Both the position numbers and the translations under genes were made by a program. The notes below the pieces were generated by a model, which had not been told where the DNA came from, ran no database searches, and worked only from the letters and a program-made list of their open reading frames with translations. Shown here piece after piece: positions 1 through 6,167 of a stretch of DNA of 8,282 nucleotides (positions are counted from its first letter, which is position 1; every line of letters starts with the position of its first letter). This DNA is from Candidatus Eisenbergiella stercorigallinarum (GTDB taxonomy: Bacteria > Bacillota > Clostridia > Lachnospirales > Lachnospiraceae): contig DWUW01000090.1 in NCBI GenBank assembly GCA_019120525.1, positions 1 to 8,282 of the forward strand, read 5' to 3'.

Positions 1-601
1 CGCCGGAATTCGTTTCCATATAAACGGCGAGCGCCGAACAGGAAGCATCGTCGAAGGTATCCTCGCTGAAGCCGGCGACAAAGTCCAGCATTTCCTGGAC
101 TCCCGGGTCCTCCCTTTGGATCAGCCGCATATAATAGGCGGCTTCTCTTCCGTCCTCCAGAAGAAGCCGGAAGATCAGGCAATATTCCTCGTTTTCATCG
201 ATCAGGTCCTTCAGGACGATCTCCGCCCTCCAGGCGCCGTCCTCCTCCCTGAGTTCCGGGACCTCGGTATCCTCCACCAGCCTGGTCCCGTCGGCGCTTC
301 GCACCTCAAAGGACAGAGCCTCCGCCTGCAGGCCGCAGGGAACGATCTCCAAAGAAAGCTTCCTGTCCGTCCCGATCGGCAGAAGCCTCCCCACCATATA
401 TTCCTCTTCCATCTCGTACAGATAGCCGTCCATCCGGTTGACCCTCAGGCCGCCCTGGTCCACATAGATAAGCGGAAGCCTGGGAGGTTCCATCTCCGCC
501 GTCATATCCGTATTTCCCCTGTTCAGCAGGATACTGCCCACAATCAGTGCCGCCACAAAAGCGGCAACGCACACACAGCTTCTGATGATCGTTCTTTTCA
601 T
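1..601 (-). CDS. Membrane-anchored extracytoplasmic protein of unknown function (3' end outside window)
   Basis: The open frame of 200 visible codons starts MKRTIIRSCVCVAAFVAALI and has no stop before the left edge, so the C-terminus is missing. Residues 2-8 are basic and residues 8-26 form one hydrophobic helix with no lipobox, so I read it as an N-terminal anchor with the rest outside the membrane. Residues 45-175 alternate hydrophobic and polar residues in a beta-rich pattern (for example LSFEVRSADGTRLVEDTEV), resembling an Ig-like or bacterial surface domain; an acidic helical stretch follows. The ATG at 601-599 overlaps the TGA of the upstream methyltransferase gene as ATGA, with AGGAG five bases upstream, so the two are translationally coupled. 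It resembles anchored hypothetical proteins I recall from Lachnospiraceae, but I cannot name a family. The gene call is secure; the function is unknown. Confidence 0.85.
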   Translation of the reverse strand, partial: MKRTIIRSCVCVAAFVAALIVGSILLNRGNTDMTAEMEPPRLPLIYVDQGGLRVNRMDGYLYEMEEEYMVGRLLPIGTDRKLSLEIVPCGLQAEALSFEVRSADGTRLVEDTEVPELREEDGAWRAEIVLKDLIDENEEYCLIFRLLLEDGREAAYYMRLIQREDPGVQEMLDFVAGFSEDTFDDASCSALAVYMETNSG

Positions 602-1773
602 GAATGCTCCTGTTTTTCAAAAAGTCTCTGCAGACAGGTATTCACCTGCAAAAACTCCGTCATTTCCTTTATCCCCGTCTTCTGCGCGGTATTTTCCCGC
701 CGTTTTTCCCGCTTCACCGCCCGGATCAGAATATTCTTCGGCGTGTGCTCCATATCAATGAACTCCAGGATCTGCGTATCATACCCCTGTTCCTCCAGCA
801 GGCAGGCACGGACGGAATCCGTTACCAGCGCGGAAAGACGTTCCCTGACCAGGCCGTATTTCAGCATGGGTTCCAGCGTTTCGTTCCGGATCTGCCGGTT
901 GACCTCATGCTGGCAGCAGGGAACGGAAAGGATGGCCGACGCGTTCCACTTTACCGCCTTATACAGCGCATAATCCGTAGCCGTATCGCAGGCGTGGAGC
1001 GTCACCACCATATCCACCCTGTCCTCCCCTTCAAAATCAGCAATGTCTCCCTGTCTGAAGTCCAGCTTCCGATACCCGTATTTCTCCGCTAGGGCGCTGC
1101 AGCGGCGGATCACATCCTCCTTCAGGTCAAGGCCGGTCACCCGGATATCCAGTCCGTTCAGCTCGTGCAGATAATAATACATGGCAAAGGTCAGATAACT
1201 TTTCTCACATCCAAAGTCAATGATCCGCACACATCTGTCCTTTGGGAGTATGGGCATGACGTCGGCGATAAATTCCAGGAAGCGGTTGATCTGGCGAAAT
1301 TTATCATAGCGGCTCTTTACTGTTCTGCCATCCGCCGTCTGGACGCCCAGGTCCACCAGAAACGGAACCGGTTTCCCTTCTTCAAGAATATATTTTTTCT
1401 TCCTGTTATGCGCCATCCGAAGGGGATCCGGCACGTTTCCCGCCTGTCCCGGGACCGTCTCCCTTCTTTTTACCGTCACCTTTCCCTTTTTGCTCACCAT
1501 CGCCTCCGCCTCAAACCGCCGCGTTTTTACGGAAAGCTGCCGGAAATCCGCCATGGCCTCCAGGACAGCCTGTTCCGCCTCTTCTTTTGCCAGGTTCCTG
1601 TGAAAAACCTGATTTCCGCGGAAGTTTTCCAGCTGAAAAAGAAGCCTGTCCCCGAGCATGACCGGCCTTACCCTAAGGCGTATATCCCCATCCTTTTTCC
1701 GCGGTCCTCCCGCTGTCATCTGATACAGTTCTCCCGTAAGGCTCTCCTCCAGGAGCGCGCGCAGCTTTTCCAT
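598..1773 (-). CDS. Class I SAM-dependent methyltransferase, METTL25/GSTCD-like (Methyltransf_32 type)
   Basis: This 391-residue protein has two parts. Residues 1-125 are a basic alpha/beta region that could bind nucleic acid or a ribosomal substrate (inference). Residues 150-352 are a Rossmann-type methyltransferase domain. SAM motif I is VRIIDFGCEKSYLTFAMYYY (182-201), the acidic end of beta2 is TGLDLKED (213-220), motif IV is VVTLHACDTATDYAL (256-270) and a family signature PCCQHE lies at 285-290. The LHACDTAT and PCC-H-E signatures are those I know from the METTL25/GSTCD-like family; the bacterial substrate is not something I can state. Motif I reads GCE where GCG is usual. The start ATG at 1773 has AAAGGA nine bases upstream. 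The stop overlaps the next gene's start (ATGA). The last 35 residues are a charged tail beyond the core fold. It is alternatively an rRNA, tRNA or protein methyltransferase; sequence alone does not decide. Confidence 0.88.
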   Translation of the reverse strand: MEKLRALLEESLTGELYQMTAGGPRKKDGDIRLRVRPVMLGDRLLFQLENFRGNQVFHRNLAKEEAEQAVLEAMADFRQLSVKTRRFEAEAMVSKKGKVTVKRRETVPGQAGNVPDPLRMAHNRKKKYILEEGKPVPFLVDLGVQTADGRTVKSRYDKFRQINRFLEFIADVMPILPKDRCVRIIDFGCEKSYLTFAMYYYLHELNGLDIRVTGLDLKEDVIRRCSALAEKYGYRKLDFRQGDIADFEGEDRVDMVVTLHACDTATDYALYKAVKWNASAILSVPCCQHEVNRQIRNETLEPMLKYGLVRERLSALVTDSVRACLLEEQGYDTQILEFIDMEHTPKNILIRAVKREKRRENTAQKTGIKEMTEFLQVNTCLQRLFEKQEHS

Positions 1774-1832
1774 CCGCCCTTTTCCTTTCTTCCTGTCGCC
1801 AATCTCTTCTTATCGCGAATCATTTTTATCGC

Positions 1833-1851
1833 AAAAGACGGCGCAGCCGTC
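1833..1851 (-). terminator. Terminator-like hairpin between the DEYPDR gene and the methyltransferase gene
   Basis: Read on the minus strand, GACGGC-TGC-GCCGTC is a perfect 6-bp GC-rich stem with a 3-base loop, followed directly by TTTT and then GCGATAAAAA. It lies about 70 bases after the 166-residue protein's stop and 60 bases before the methyltransferase start, where an operon boundary would be expected. The T tract is short, so termination may be partial. If the promoter-like site at 1910-1938 is real, this hairpin would sit in the methyltransferase mRNA leader and could act as an attenuator. Confidence 0.45.
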
Positions 1852-1909
1852 CCCAAAGCGTTCCGCTTCTCCGGACCTTCTGCGCCCCCTGCTTTCATCC
1901 GTCACACCC

Positions 1910-1938
1910 ATTGTAATCATTTTTATCCGGATACACAA
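1910..1938 (-). promoter_or_regulatory. Possible sigma-A promoter for the methyltransferase unit
   Basis: On the minus strand TTGTGT (1938-1933) and TACAAT (1915-1910) are separated by 17 bases. The -10 box matches the consensus at five of six positions and the -35 box only at its TTG core. The -35 box lies inside the last codons of the preceding gene. Transcription would start near 1903, giving a leader of about 130 bases that contains the hairpin at 1833-1851. This is a sequence match only. Confidence 0.3.
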
Positions 1939-2423
1939 CCGGCATTTTGCCGGATTTTTCTTCTTCTCCGGAAAATCTCATAATAAAGGAGGATCTGGAC
2001 CAGCGCTTTGCGGTCCTGTGTCTCCGCCCCGGATTCTCCTTCCCGTTTTATGAGGCCTCCCGCTTCCTGCGGTTCTGCCAGGGCCGCAGGGGCCTCCTCC
2101 CGCCGGATCTGCTCCTCGACGGAATCCGCCAGCCGAAACAGCGCAAGTCTGTCGGGATACTCATCATAGATCAGGCTTCCCCGATAGTCCAGATGATCCA
2201 GCATATGGCTGATCGTTCGCAGATACTTTCCCGCCCGTTCCGGGTACAGCTGGATCAGATATTCCAGATCTCTCATCACGGCGTCCTCCTCCTGAAACAG
2301 GACGTCCGGATATGCCATAAAAAAGGGAAGGGTCATCCGCTGCCATGTATGGTTTCCATTTTGTCCCCTCCAGCCTCCCGTATCCCCCAAAAGCCCTCCC
2401 GGGCCTCTTCCAAAATAATCCAT
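1923..2423 (-). CDS. Small DEYPDR-motif protein of unknown function, last gene of the moxR operon
   Basis: This 166-residue protein has no signal peptide or membrane segment. Residues 1-30 are glycine- and tryptophan-containing and probably disordered. The core is MTLPFFMAYPDVLFQEEDAV (30-49), an amphipathic helical stretch, and YRGSLIYDEYPDRLALFRLA (80-99). The acidic linker 108-138 is followed by a helix ending in a basic cluster, LVQILLYYEIFRRRRKIR (141-158). I associate the order MxYP, DEYPDR and a C-terminal YxExxRRR helix with a small uncharacterised family of Lachnospiraceae; that is recollection, not a search. The ATG at 2423 has GGAAAGG five bases upstream; a start at the Met in MTLPFF (residue 30) would keep only the conserved part. 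It follows the DUF4129-like gene by 66 bases with no terminator between, so co-transcription is likely. It may be a cytosolic partner of the membrane module (inference). Confidence 0.8.
   Translation of the reverse strand: MDYFGRGPGGLLGDTGGWRGQNGNHTWQRMTLPFFMAYPDVLFQEEDAVMRDLEYLIQLYPERAGKYLRTISHMLDHLDYRGSLIYDEYPDRLALFRLADSVEEQIRREEAPAALAEPQEAGGLIKREGESGAETQDRKALVQILLYYEIFRRRRKIRQNAGCVSG
1939..1959 (+). terminator. Plus-strand hairpin with T run inside the 3' end of a minus-strand gene
   Basis: CCGGCA-TTT-TGCCGG is a perfect 6-bp stem with a 3-base loop (1939-1953), followed on the plus strand by ATTTTT. It has the form of an intrinsic terminator for rightward transcription, yet no rightward gene precedes it. 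It overlaps the last codons of the DEYPDR gene. It could stop antisense transcripts coming from the left, or be chance in GC-rich sequence. For leftward transcription the hairpin lacks a T tract. Confidence 0.3.
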
Positions 2424-2465
2424 AGGATCCTTTCCCCGTCCGCCGCAGCGGCACGTTGTCTTTAT

Positions 2466-2479
2466 TATGATTTATCATA
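2466..2479. promoter_or_regulatory. AT-rich dyad in the gap before the DEYPDR gene
   Basis: The 66-base gap 2424-2489 contains the perfect dyad TATGAT-TT-ATCATA in a markedly AT-rich pocket within otherwise GC-rich sequence. On the minus strand a CATAAT hexamer follows at once, with a weak CTGACC 18 bases upstream, so an internal promoter for the 166-residue protein is possible. It could equally be an operator or an RNA processing site. No protein is assigned to it. Confidence 0.3.
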
Positions 2480-2489
2480 TGCACACAGG

Positions 2490-3920
2490 TCAGATCTGTT
2501 TTCCGGACAGCGTTTCCCTGCAGGCTTCCGCCTGTCTGACATCCTCCGCGCCGCAGGCCGCCTTCTCCCTCCCTGCCGCGTCCGCGCCCCCGTATCTTGC
2601 CTTTTCATACAGCCGGGCCAGCCGCGCGAAAGTCTCCTGTCCCTGGTCCGGGAAAAGGAATGCCAGTTCCCTGGCGGTCTTTCCCCTTACCAGGTTTTCC
2701 CTGGCATCCTTTCTCCAAAGGTCCTTCCCCTTCGCGCCGCCCGGACGTCCGTCCGGATTGCGGAACCGTTTCTGCTTCTGAACGGCACGGATGAAGCTTC
2801 TGCGTATCTTCTCCTCCGGCGTTCTTCCAAAAAGCCCCAGGGATCCCTTCCTGTCCTTCTTCCTTCTTTCCGTCCGCAGGCTCTCCCGGATCTCCTGCGT
2901 TTTCTCCCCCTCCGGCTGGCGCTCTTTCTTTCCCTCATAAAATCTGCGTACCAGGGCAGATACCGCTTTGTACAGAAGAAAACAAAGCAGGAGAAAGGCC
3001 GCCCCAAGAAGCAGATATTGAATGACCTGATACAGAATCTCCAGCCACACAGGCTGCTCCTTCGCCTCCGCCAGCATCAGCTGCCCGACAGCCGCCTCCT
3101 GCCCGACGGCTTCTTGCTCTCCTCCTTCTGAGCCGAACAGAGAAAGGACCGCGCCGATCAGCCGCAGGATTCCCTTAACCGCCCACAGAAGGAAGCCCTT
3201 CAGGAGTTCTCCGGCCCGATCCATAAAGGACTGATTCACCCCGAGCGCCAGCAGGAGCACGGCCAGCAGGCTGCTGCCCGCCGCGAGCCCGCCTCCCTGG
3301 GCCAGCATCCTCCGCACGGGTATATGGGCGTTGCTGGCCCTGTTGAACTGAACGAACCGCTGCAGGTTCCGCAGATAGGTATCCAGGAAAAAGAAAAAAG
3401 CATACGCCAGAGAAGCATTCAGGATCCTTCCGCAGGCCGCGCCGTCTCCCAGATAGGCGCATAAAAAGATCGCCGCCAATGCCGCTGTCAGCGCAGCGGC
3501 CGGCCCCATGAGGCCCTCCTCCTCCCGCTGCTCCTGCAGCCGCGACCGCAGGGATACGATCAGATAGATTCCTGAAATCACGCCAAAAATGGCCTGCTGA
3601 AGGCCGTTTGCCCCGAGGCCGAAGACCGCCGCCCCGAAAATAACGGCATGCAGCAGGATAAACAGCCAGAACCGGGAAGCGAAGATGCGGACCAGCCAGA
3701 AGCAGACCGGCACCGTAAGCAGCAGGAACTGGACTGCGGCGGAGGGCGCGCTGAAGGCGGCATATCCCGCTGCGGCGCCCTCCCCTAAAGCCCCCTCTTC
3801 CCCCAGAGCGCTCCCCAGCGGCTCAAAAGCGGAAAACAGGGCGGTTTCCACACAGAAAACGGTAAGAAAATTCAGGAAGATCTCCAACAGTTCAACAGGC
3901 CTCATCCATTTTTCATTCAT
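2490..3920 (-). CDS. Polytopic membrane protein with DUF4129-like C-terminus, TgpA-like but lacking a transglutaminase domain
   Basis: I place the start at the ATG at 3920 (MNEKWMRPVELLEIFLNFLT), because AGGAG lies seven bases upstream and the longer frame reads back through the coding part of DUF58. The protein then has 476 residues and overlaps the DUF58 gene by 8 bases, so the two are translationally coupled. Hydrophobic segments lie near 9-31, 61-80, 83-102, 104-124, 139-156, 168-179, 210-228, 240-262 and 297-322. A charged cytosolic region follows, with a DUF4129-like domain at 368-447 containing TPEEKIRRSFIRAV, TARELAFLF and ARLARLYEKARYG. In TgpA-type proteins an N-terminal membrane bundle, an extracytoplasmic transglutaminase domain, a last membrane helix and DUF4129 come in this order. 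Here the stretch before the last helix is only about 34 residues (263-296), with no Cys-His-Asp core. The role is presumably envelope-related, with MoxR and DUF58 (inference). Confidence 0.82.
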   Translation of the reverse strand: MNEKWMRPVELLEIFLNFLTVFCVETALFSAFEPLGSALGEEGALGEGAAAGYAAFSAPSAAVQFLLLTVPVCFWLVRIFASRFWLFILLHAVIFGAAVFGLGANGLQQAIFGVISGIYLIVSLRSRLQEQREEEGLMGPAAALTAALAAIFLCAYLGDGAACGRILNASLAYAFFFFLDTYLRNLQRFVQFNRASNAHIPVRRMLAQGGGLAAGSSLLAVLLLALGVNQSFMDRAGELLKGFLLWAVKGILRLIGAVLSLFGSEGGEQEAVGQEAAVGQLMLAEAKEQPVWLEILYQVIQYLLLGAAFLLLCFLLYKAVSALVRRFYEGKKERQPEGEKTQEIRESLRTERRKKDRKGSLGLFGRTPEEKIRRSFIRAVQKQKRFRNPDGRPGGAKGKDLWRKDARENLVRGKTARELAFLFPDQGQETFARLARLYEKARYGGADAAGREKAACGAEDVRQAEACRETLSGKQI

Positions 3921-5073
3921 CCAGCATCTCCTCCGCGTCCAGCCGTATAAAATGAAGCCGCTCCGGCTGTGCGACATCGCTTTCCATCCTGGCAAAAAGA
4001 GGGCACATCCAGGTAAATTCCACGCCGGATCGGGAAATCCGCTCCAGCAGCCTCTGAAAATCTTCATCTGTCTGCGCGGAAAGGAACAGCGTGGCCGTAT
4101 CCCTTCCATCTGCCTCCAGTTCTTCCCCAAACGCCTCTTCAAAGGAAACCGCTTCCTTCTCCAGGTCCAGCCTCGCGAAGGACCGGTTCAGCTGCTCCAT
4201 ATGTCCCGCCCCTGCCCCCGGGGCAAGACGCATCACCTCTCCGGTGAGCACATCCCGCGCATTACAGAAAACCGCCGTCCGGATCCCCTGGCGCAGAAGC
4301 TCCTGTGCGATCCTTGCCGCGATCCGGATACACAGCTCCAGAAGCTCCTGGCGCTTCCAGATTCCCCGGTCGTCCAGGTTCAAAAAAATCCGGGCCGCCC
4401 GCAGGGCAGTATAGCCGCGCAGATTCACCATCAGGTCGCCCGTCCTTGCCGTCGCCTTCCAGTTGACCGACCTCGGCTCATCGAACGGCGCGTATTCCCG
4501 GATCCCCCTGTATTCAAAGGGATCCTCCAGAAGATGGCGCTTCGCCAGGATCTCCCCGTTCAGCCTGCGTATGGCCGCATCCAGCGAAGCCCCCCGCGCA
4601 GGCCTGGGATATACGTACAAAACGCTCTCCTCCGCAACCCGTTTCACCATTTCCCTGCTTAAAAACAGGTCGGAAGCCACCAGGTCCAGCCCGTCGATCC
4701 GGTAATAGCCCCTTGCCCTACAGCAAAAAGGAATCCTCCTTGTCACCCGCTGGCGCGGTCCCAGCGACAGGATATCGTTGCGGTAATACTGGTCCGTTAC
4801 CGCGCTGTCCCCCTCATCCTCAAAGCGCAGCTTCCGGGAAACCTGAAATTTCACCTTCAGCATAGGCAGCGGCAGCGACTTCCTGTTTTCCACCTGTTCC
4901 GACAGGAAACACCGTTCCCCTTCCGTTATGCTCTGCGCGGAGAAAAAAAGTCTGGCGGCAAGCCCTCTGTCCCAGAATCTTCCATAGATCCTGGCCTGCA
5001 GGAAATAAAAGGCCGCCGCTCCCAGACCGATCCATAAAATCAGCATTTCCGTCTCCATTCCGGAGGACAGCAA
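3913..5073 (-). CDS. DUF58 domain-containing protein, MoxR partner
   Basis: With the TTG start at 5073 this is a 386-residue protein. One hydrophobic segment (about 11-27) anchors it near the N-terminus. The family signature is clear at 186-219: FEYRGIREYAPFDEPRSVNW followed by KATARTGDLMVNLR. After it comes a vWA-like half with IFLNLDDRGIW (228-238), a weak counterpart of a metal-binding site. DUF58 proteins are encoded beside MoxR ATPases and are thought to work with them in maturing or assembling envelope or metal-containing complexes; the substrate is unknown. Start choice: TTG lies 1 base after the moxR stop with AAGGAG eight bases upstream, whereas the ATG at 5058 has no ribosome site and the ATG at 5046 only GGAG. 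Upstream codons in this frame overlap moxR and do not look like DUF58. The stop overlaps the next gene by 8 bases. Confidence 0.92.
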   Translation of the reverse strand: MLSSGMETEMLILWIGLGAAAFYFLQARIYGRFWDRGLAARLFFSAQSITEGERCFLSEQVENRKSLPLPMLKVKFQVSRKLRFEDEGDSAVTDQYYRNDILSLGPRQRVTRRIPFCCRARGYYRIDGLDLVASDLFLSREMVKRVAEESVLYVYPRPARGASLDAAIRRLNGEILAKRHLLEDPFEYRGIREYAPFDEPRSVNWKATARTGDLMVNLRGYTALRAARIFLNLDDRGIWKRQELLELCIRIAARIAQELLRQGIRTAVFCNARDVLTGEVMRLAPGAGAGHMEQLNRSFARLDLEKEAVSFEEAFGEELEADGRDTATLFLSAQTDEDFQRLLERISRSGVEFTWMCPLFARMESDVAQPERLHFIRLDAEEMLDE

Positions 5074-5087
5074 GCTATCCTCTCCTT
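5071..5087 (-). promoter_or_regulatory. Ribosome binding site that decides the DUF58 start (TTG)
   Basis: AAGGAG at 5087-5082 lies within the last codons of moxR (Gly-Arg-Arg-Gly-stop), eight bases before a TTG at 5073-5071 that is in frame with DUF58. It is the best ribosome site near this junction and gives tight translational coupling with moxR. Gene finders that prefer ATG would place the start 15 or 27 bases further in. Confidence 0.6.
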
Positions 5088-6025
5088 CCAAAATCCTCCA
5101 CGGGAACCGGCACCCGGGAAAGGATCTCCTCCATGAGCCCTCTCGCCTCCTCCTGCCTTCCGCCTCCGTAAGCGAAGACAAGCCGGTGGGAAAGCACATC
5201 CGGCGCAAGCGCCTTCACGTCATCCGGGATCAGATAATCCCGTCCCTCCATACAGGCCAGCGCCTTTGCCGCGCGCATGAGCGCCAGCGTTCCCCTGGGG
5301 CTTACGCCCATGGCGATCCTGTCCTGTTTTCGGGTTGCCGCCGCGATATCCGCCAGATATCCCGCCACGAGAGGATGGACATATACTCTCCCCGCCTCCT
5401 CCTTCAGCGCCAAAAGCTCTTCCTTCGTCATCACCGCCTGAAGCTCTGTCAGCGGATCCTTCTGGCTGTAAGTCTGCAGAATGGCCGCTTCCTCCTCCCG
5501 CTCCGGGAATCCCATGGACAGCTTCATCATAAAGCGGTCCGTCTGCGCCTCCGGAAGCGGGAAGGTTCCTGCCGTTTCCACCGGATTCTGTGTGGCAATG
5601 ACAAAAAAAGGCTGCTCCAGCCCCATGGTCTCCCCATCTATGGTAACCTGCCTTTCCTCCATGCATTCCAGCAGCCCCGCCTGCGTCCTGGGGGTGGCCC
5701 GGTTGATCTCGTCCGCCAGCAGGATATTGGTAAAGACAGGCCCCTTCTTCAGCTCAAAGCATTCCCTTTCCCGGCTGTATACATGAAGTCCCGTAATATC
5801 GGCAGGCAGCATGTCCGGAGTAAACTGGATCCTGCCCATCCGGATTCCCACAGATGCGGCAAGCGCTTTTGCCAGCTTTGTCTTTCCCGTTCCAGGCACA
5901 TCCTCCAGAAGCACATGGCCATCCGCCAGGATCGCGGCCAAAAGCCTCACCACGACTTCCTTTCTCCCGATGATTACCTTTCCCACATTTTCCGTCACTC
6001 TCTGTATTTCTTCCCGCATCCTCAC
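5075..6025 (-). CDS. MoxR-family AAA+ ATPase
   Basis: This 316-residue cytosolic ATPase shows every core motif of the MoxR/AAA_3 family: Walker A VPGTGKTK (43-50), Walker B ILLADEINRA (101-110), sensor 1 ATQNP (144-148), the LPEAQTDRF segment (157-165) and sensor 2 MGVSPRG (239-245), followed by the helical lid domain. Length is normal. MoxR ATPases act as chaperone-like rings that remodel partner proteins; the partners are usually vWA or DUF58 proteins encoded next door, as here. It is the first gene of a leftward operon with its own sigma-A promoter about 50 bases upstream. The start may be the GTG at 6025, which has AAAGG seven bases upstream, or the ATG at 6019, whose product MREEIQRVTENVGKV resembles typical MoxR starts; the two differ by two residues. 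Only one base separates it from the DUF58 gene. The ATPase call is firm; the client is unknown. Confidence 0.96.
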   Translation of the reverse strand: MRMREEIQRVTENVGKVIIGRKEVVVRLLAAILADGHVLLEDVPGTGKTKLAKALAASVGIRMGRIQFTPDMLPADITGLHVYSRERECFELKKGPVFTNILLADEINRATPRTQAGLLECMEERQVTIDGETMGLEQPFFVIATQNPVETAGTFPLPEAQTDRFMMKLSMGFPEREEEAAILQTYSQKDPLTELQAVMTKEELLALKEEAGRVYVHPLVAGYLADIAAATRKQDRIAMGVSPRGTLALMRAAKALACMEGRDYLIPDDVKALAPDVLSHRLVFAYGGGRQEEARGLMEEILSRVPVPVEDFGRRG

Positions 6026-6072
6026 ACCCTGCCCTTTCCACAGCGCCGCCCTCCGTCGGCCGCTCTGTCCTG

Positions 6073-6101
6073 ATTATACCGTTTTCATTGACAATTTTCC
6101 A
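6073..6101 (-). promoter_or_regulatory. Sigma-A promoter of the moxR operon
   Basis: On the minus strand TGGAAA (6101-6096) and a perfect TATAAT (6078-6073) are separated by 17 bases. Transcription would start near 6066, giving a leader of about 40 bases to the GTG or ATG of moxR. Its -35 box lies in the spacer of the opposite promoter, and the opposite -35 box lies in its own spacer. Confidence 0.7.
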
Positions 6102-6116
6102 CAAAAAGCGTAAGAT
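6088..6116 (+). promoter_or_regulatory. Sigma-A promoter of the DUF402 gene
   Basis: A perfect TTGACA (6088-6093) is followed after 17 bases by TAAGAT (6111-6116), which keeps the TA and AT ends of the -10 box. Transcription would start near 6123, leaving a leader of about 45 bases with a small TGCC-TTC-GGCA hairpin (6141-6151) just before the ribosome site AAGGAGG (6156-6162). It is back-to-back and interleaved with the moxR promoter. Confidence 0.7.
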
Positions 6117-6167
6117 TCAAAACATATAAAATTACTGTTTTGCCTTCGGCAGAAAAAGGAGGGGCCC

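Noticed and set aside
306..620. Leftward 104-codon frame overlapping the start of the membrane-anchored protein
   Set aside because: It is an alternative frame of the same strand with Gly/Arg/Asp-rich shadow composition; the frame with the membrane anchor and beta-rich pattern is the coupled, better supported one.
1716..1898. Leftward 60-codon frame beginning MKAGGAEGPEKRNALGTAAP upstream of the methyltransferase
   Set aside because: It runs out of frame into the methyltransferase coding region and has no convincing ribosome site. A leader peptide cannot be excluded but nothing supports one.
1947..3131. Long rightward open frame of 394 codons opposite the DEYPDR and membrane protein genes
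   Set aside because: It lies antisense to well-supported genes, has no recognisable motif, is Leu/Arg/Pro/Ser-rich as shadows in GC-rich DNA are, and has no ribosome site.
3921..4142. 74-codon upstream extension of the DUF4129-like membrane protein
   Set aside because: It lies inside the 3' coding part of DUF58, has no membrane or domain character, and the ATG at 3920 has a good ribosome site.
3685..4662. Rightward open frame of 325 codons opposite the DUF58 gene
   Set aside because: It is antisense to DUF58, whose signature is unmistakable, and its composition is that of a shadow frame.
6141..6151. Small hairpin TGCC-TTC-GGCA before the DUF402 ribosome site
   Set aside because: Only a 4-bp stem; too short to claim a riboswitch or translational control element.
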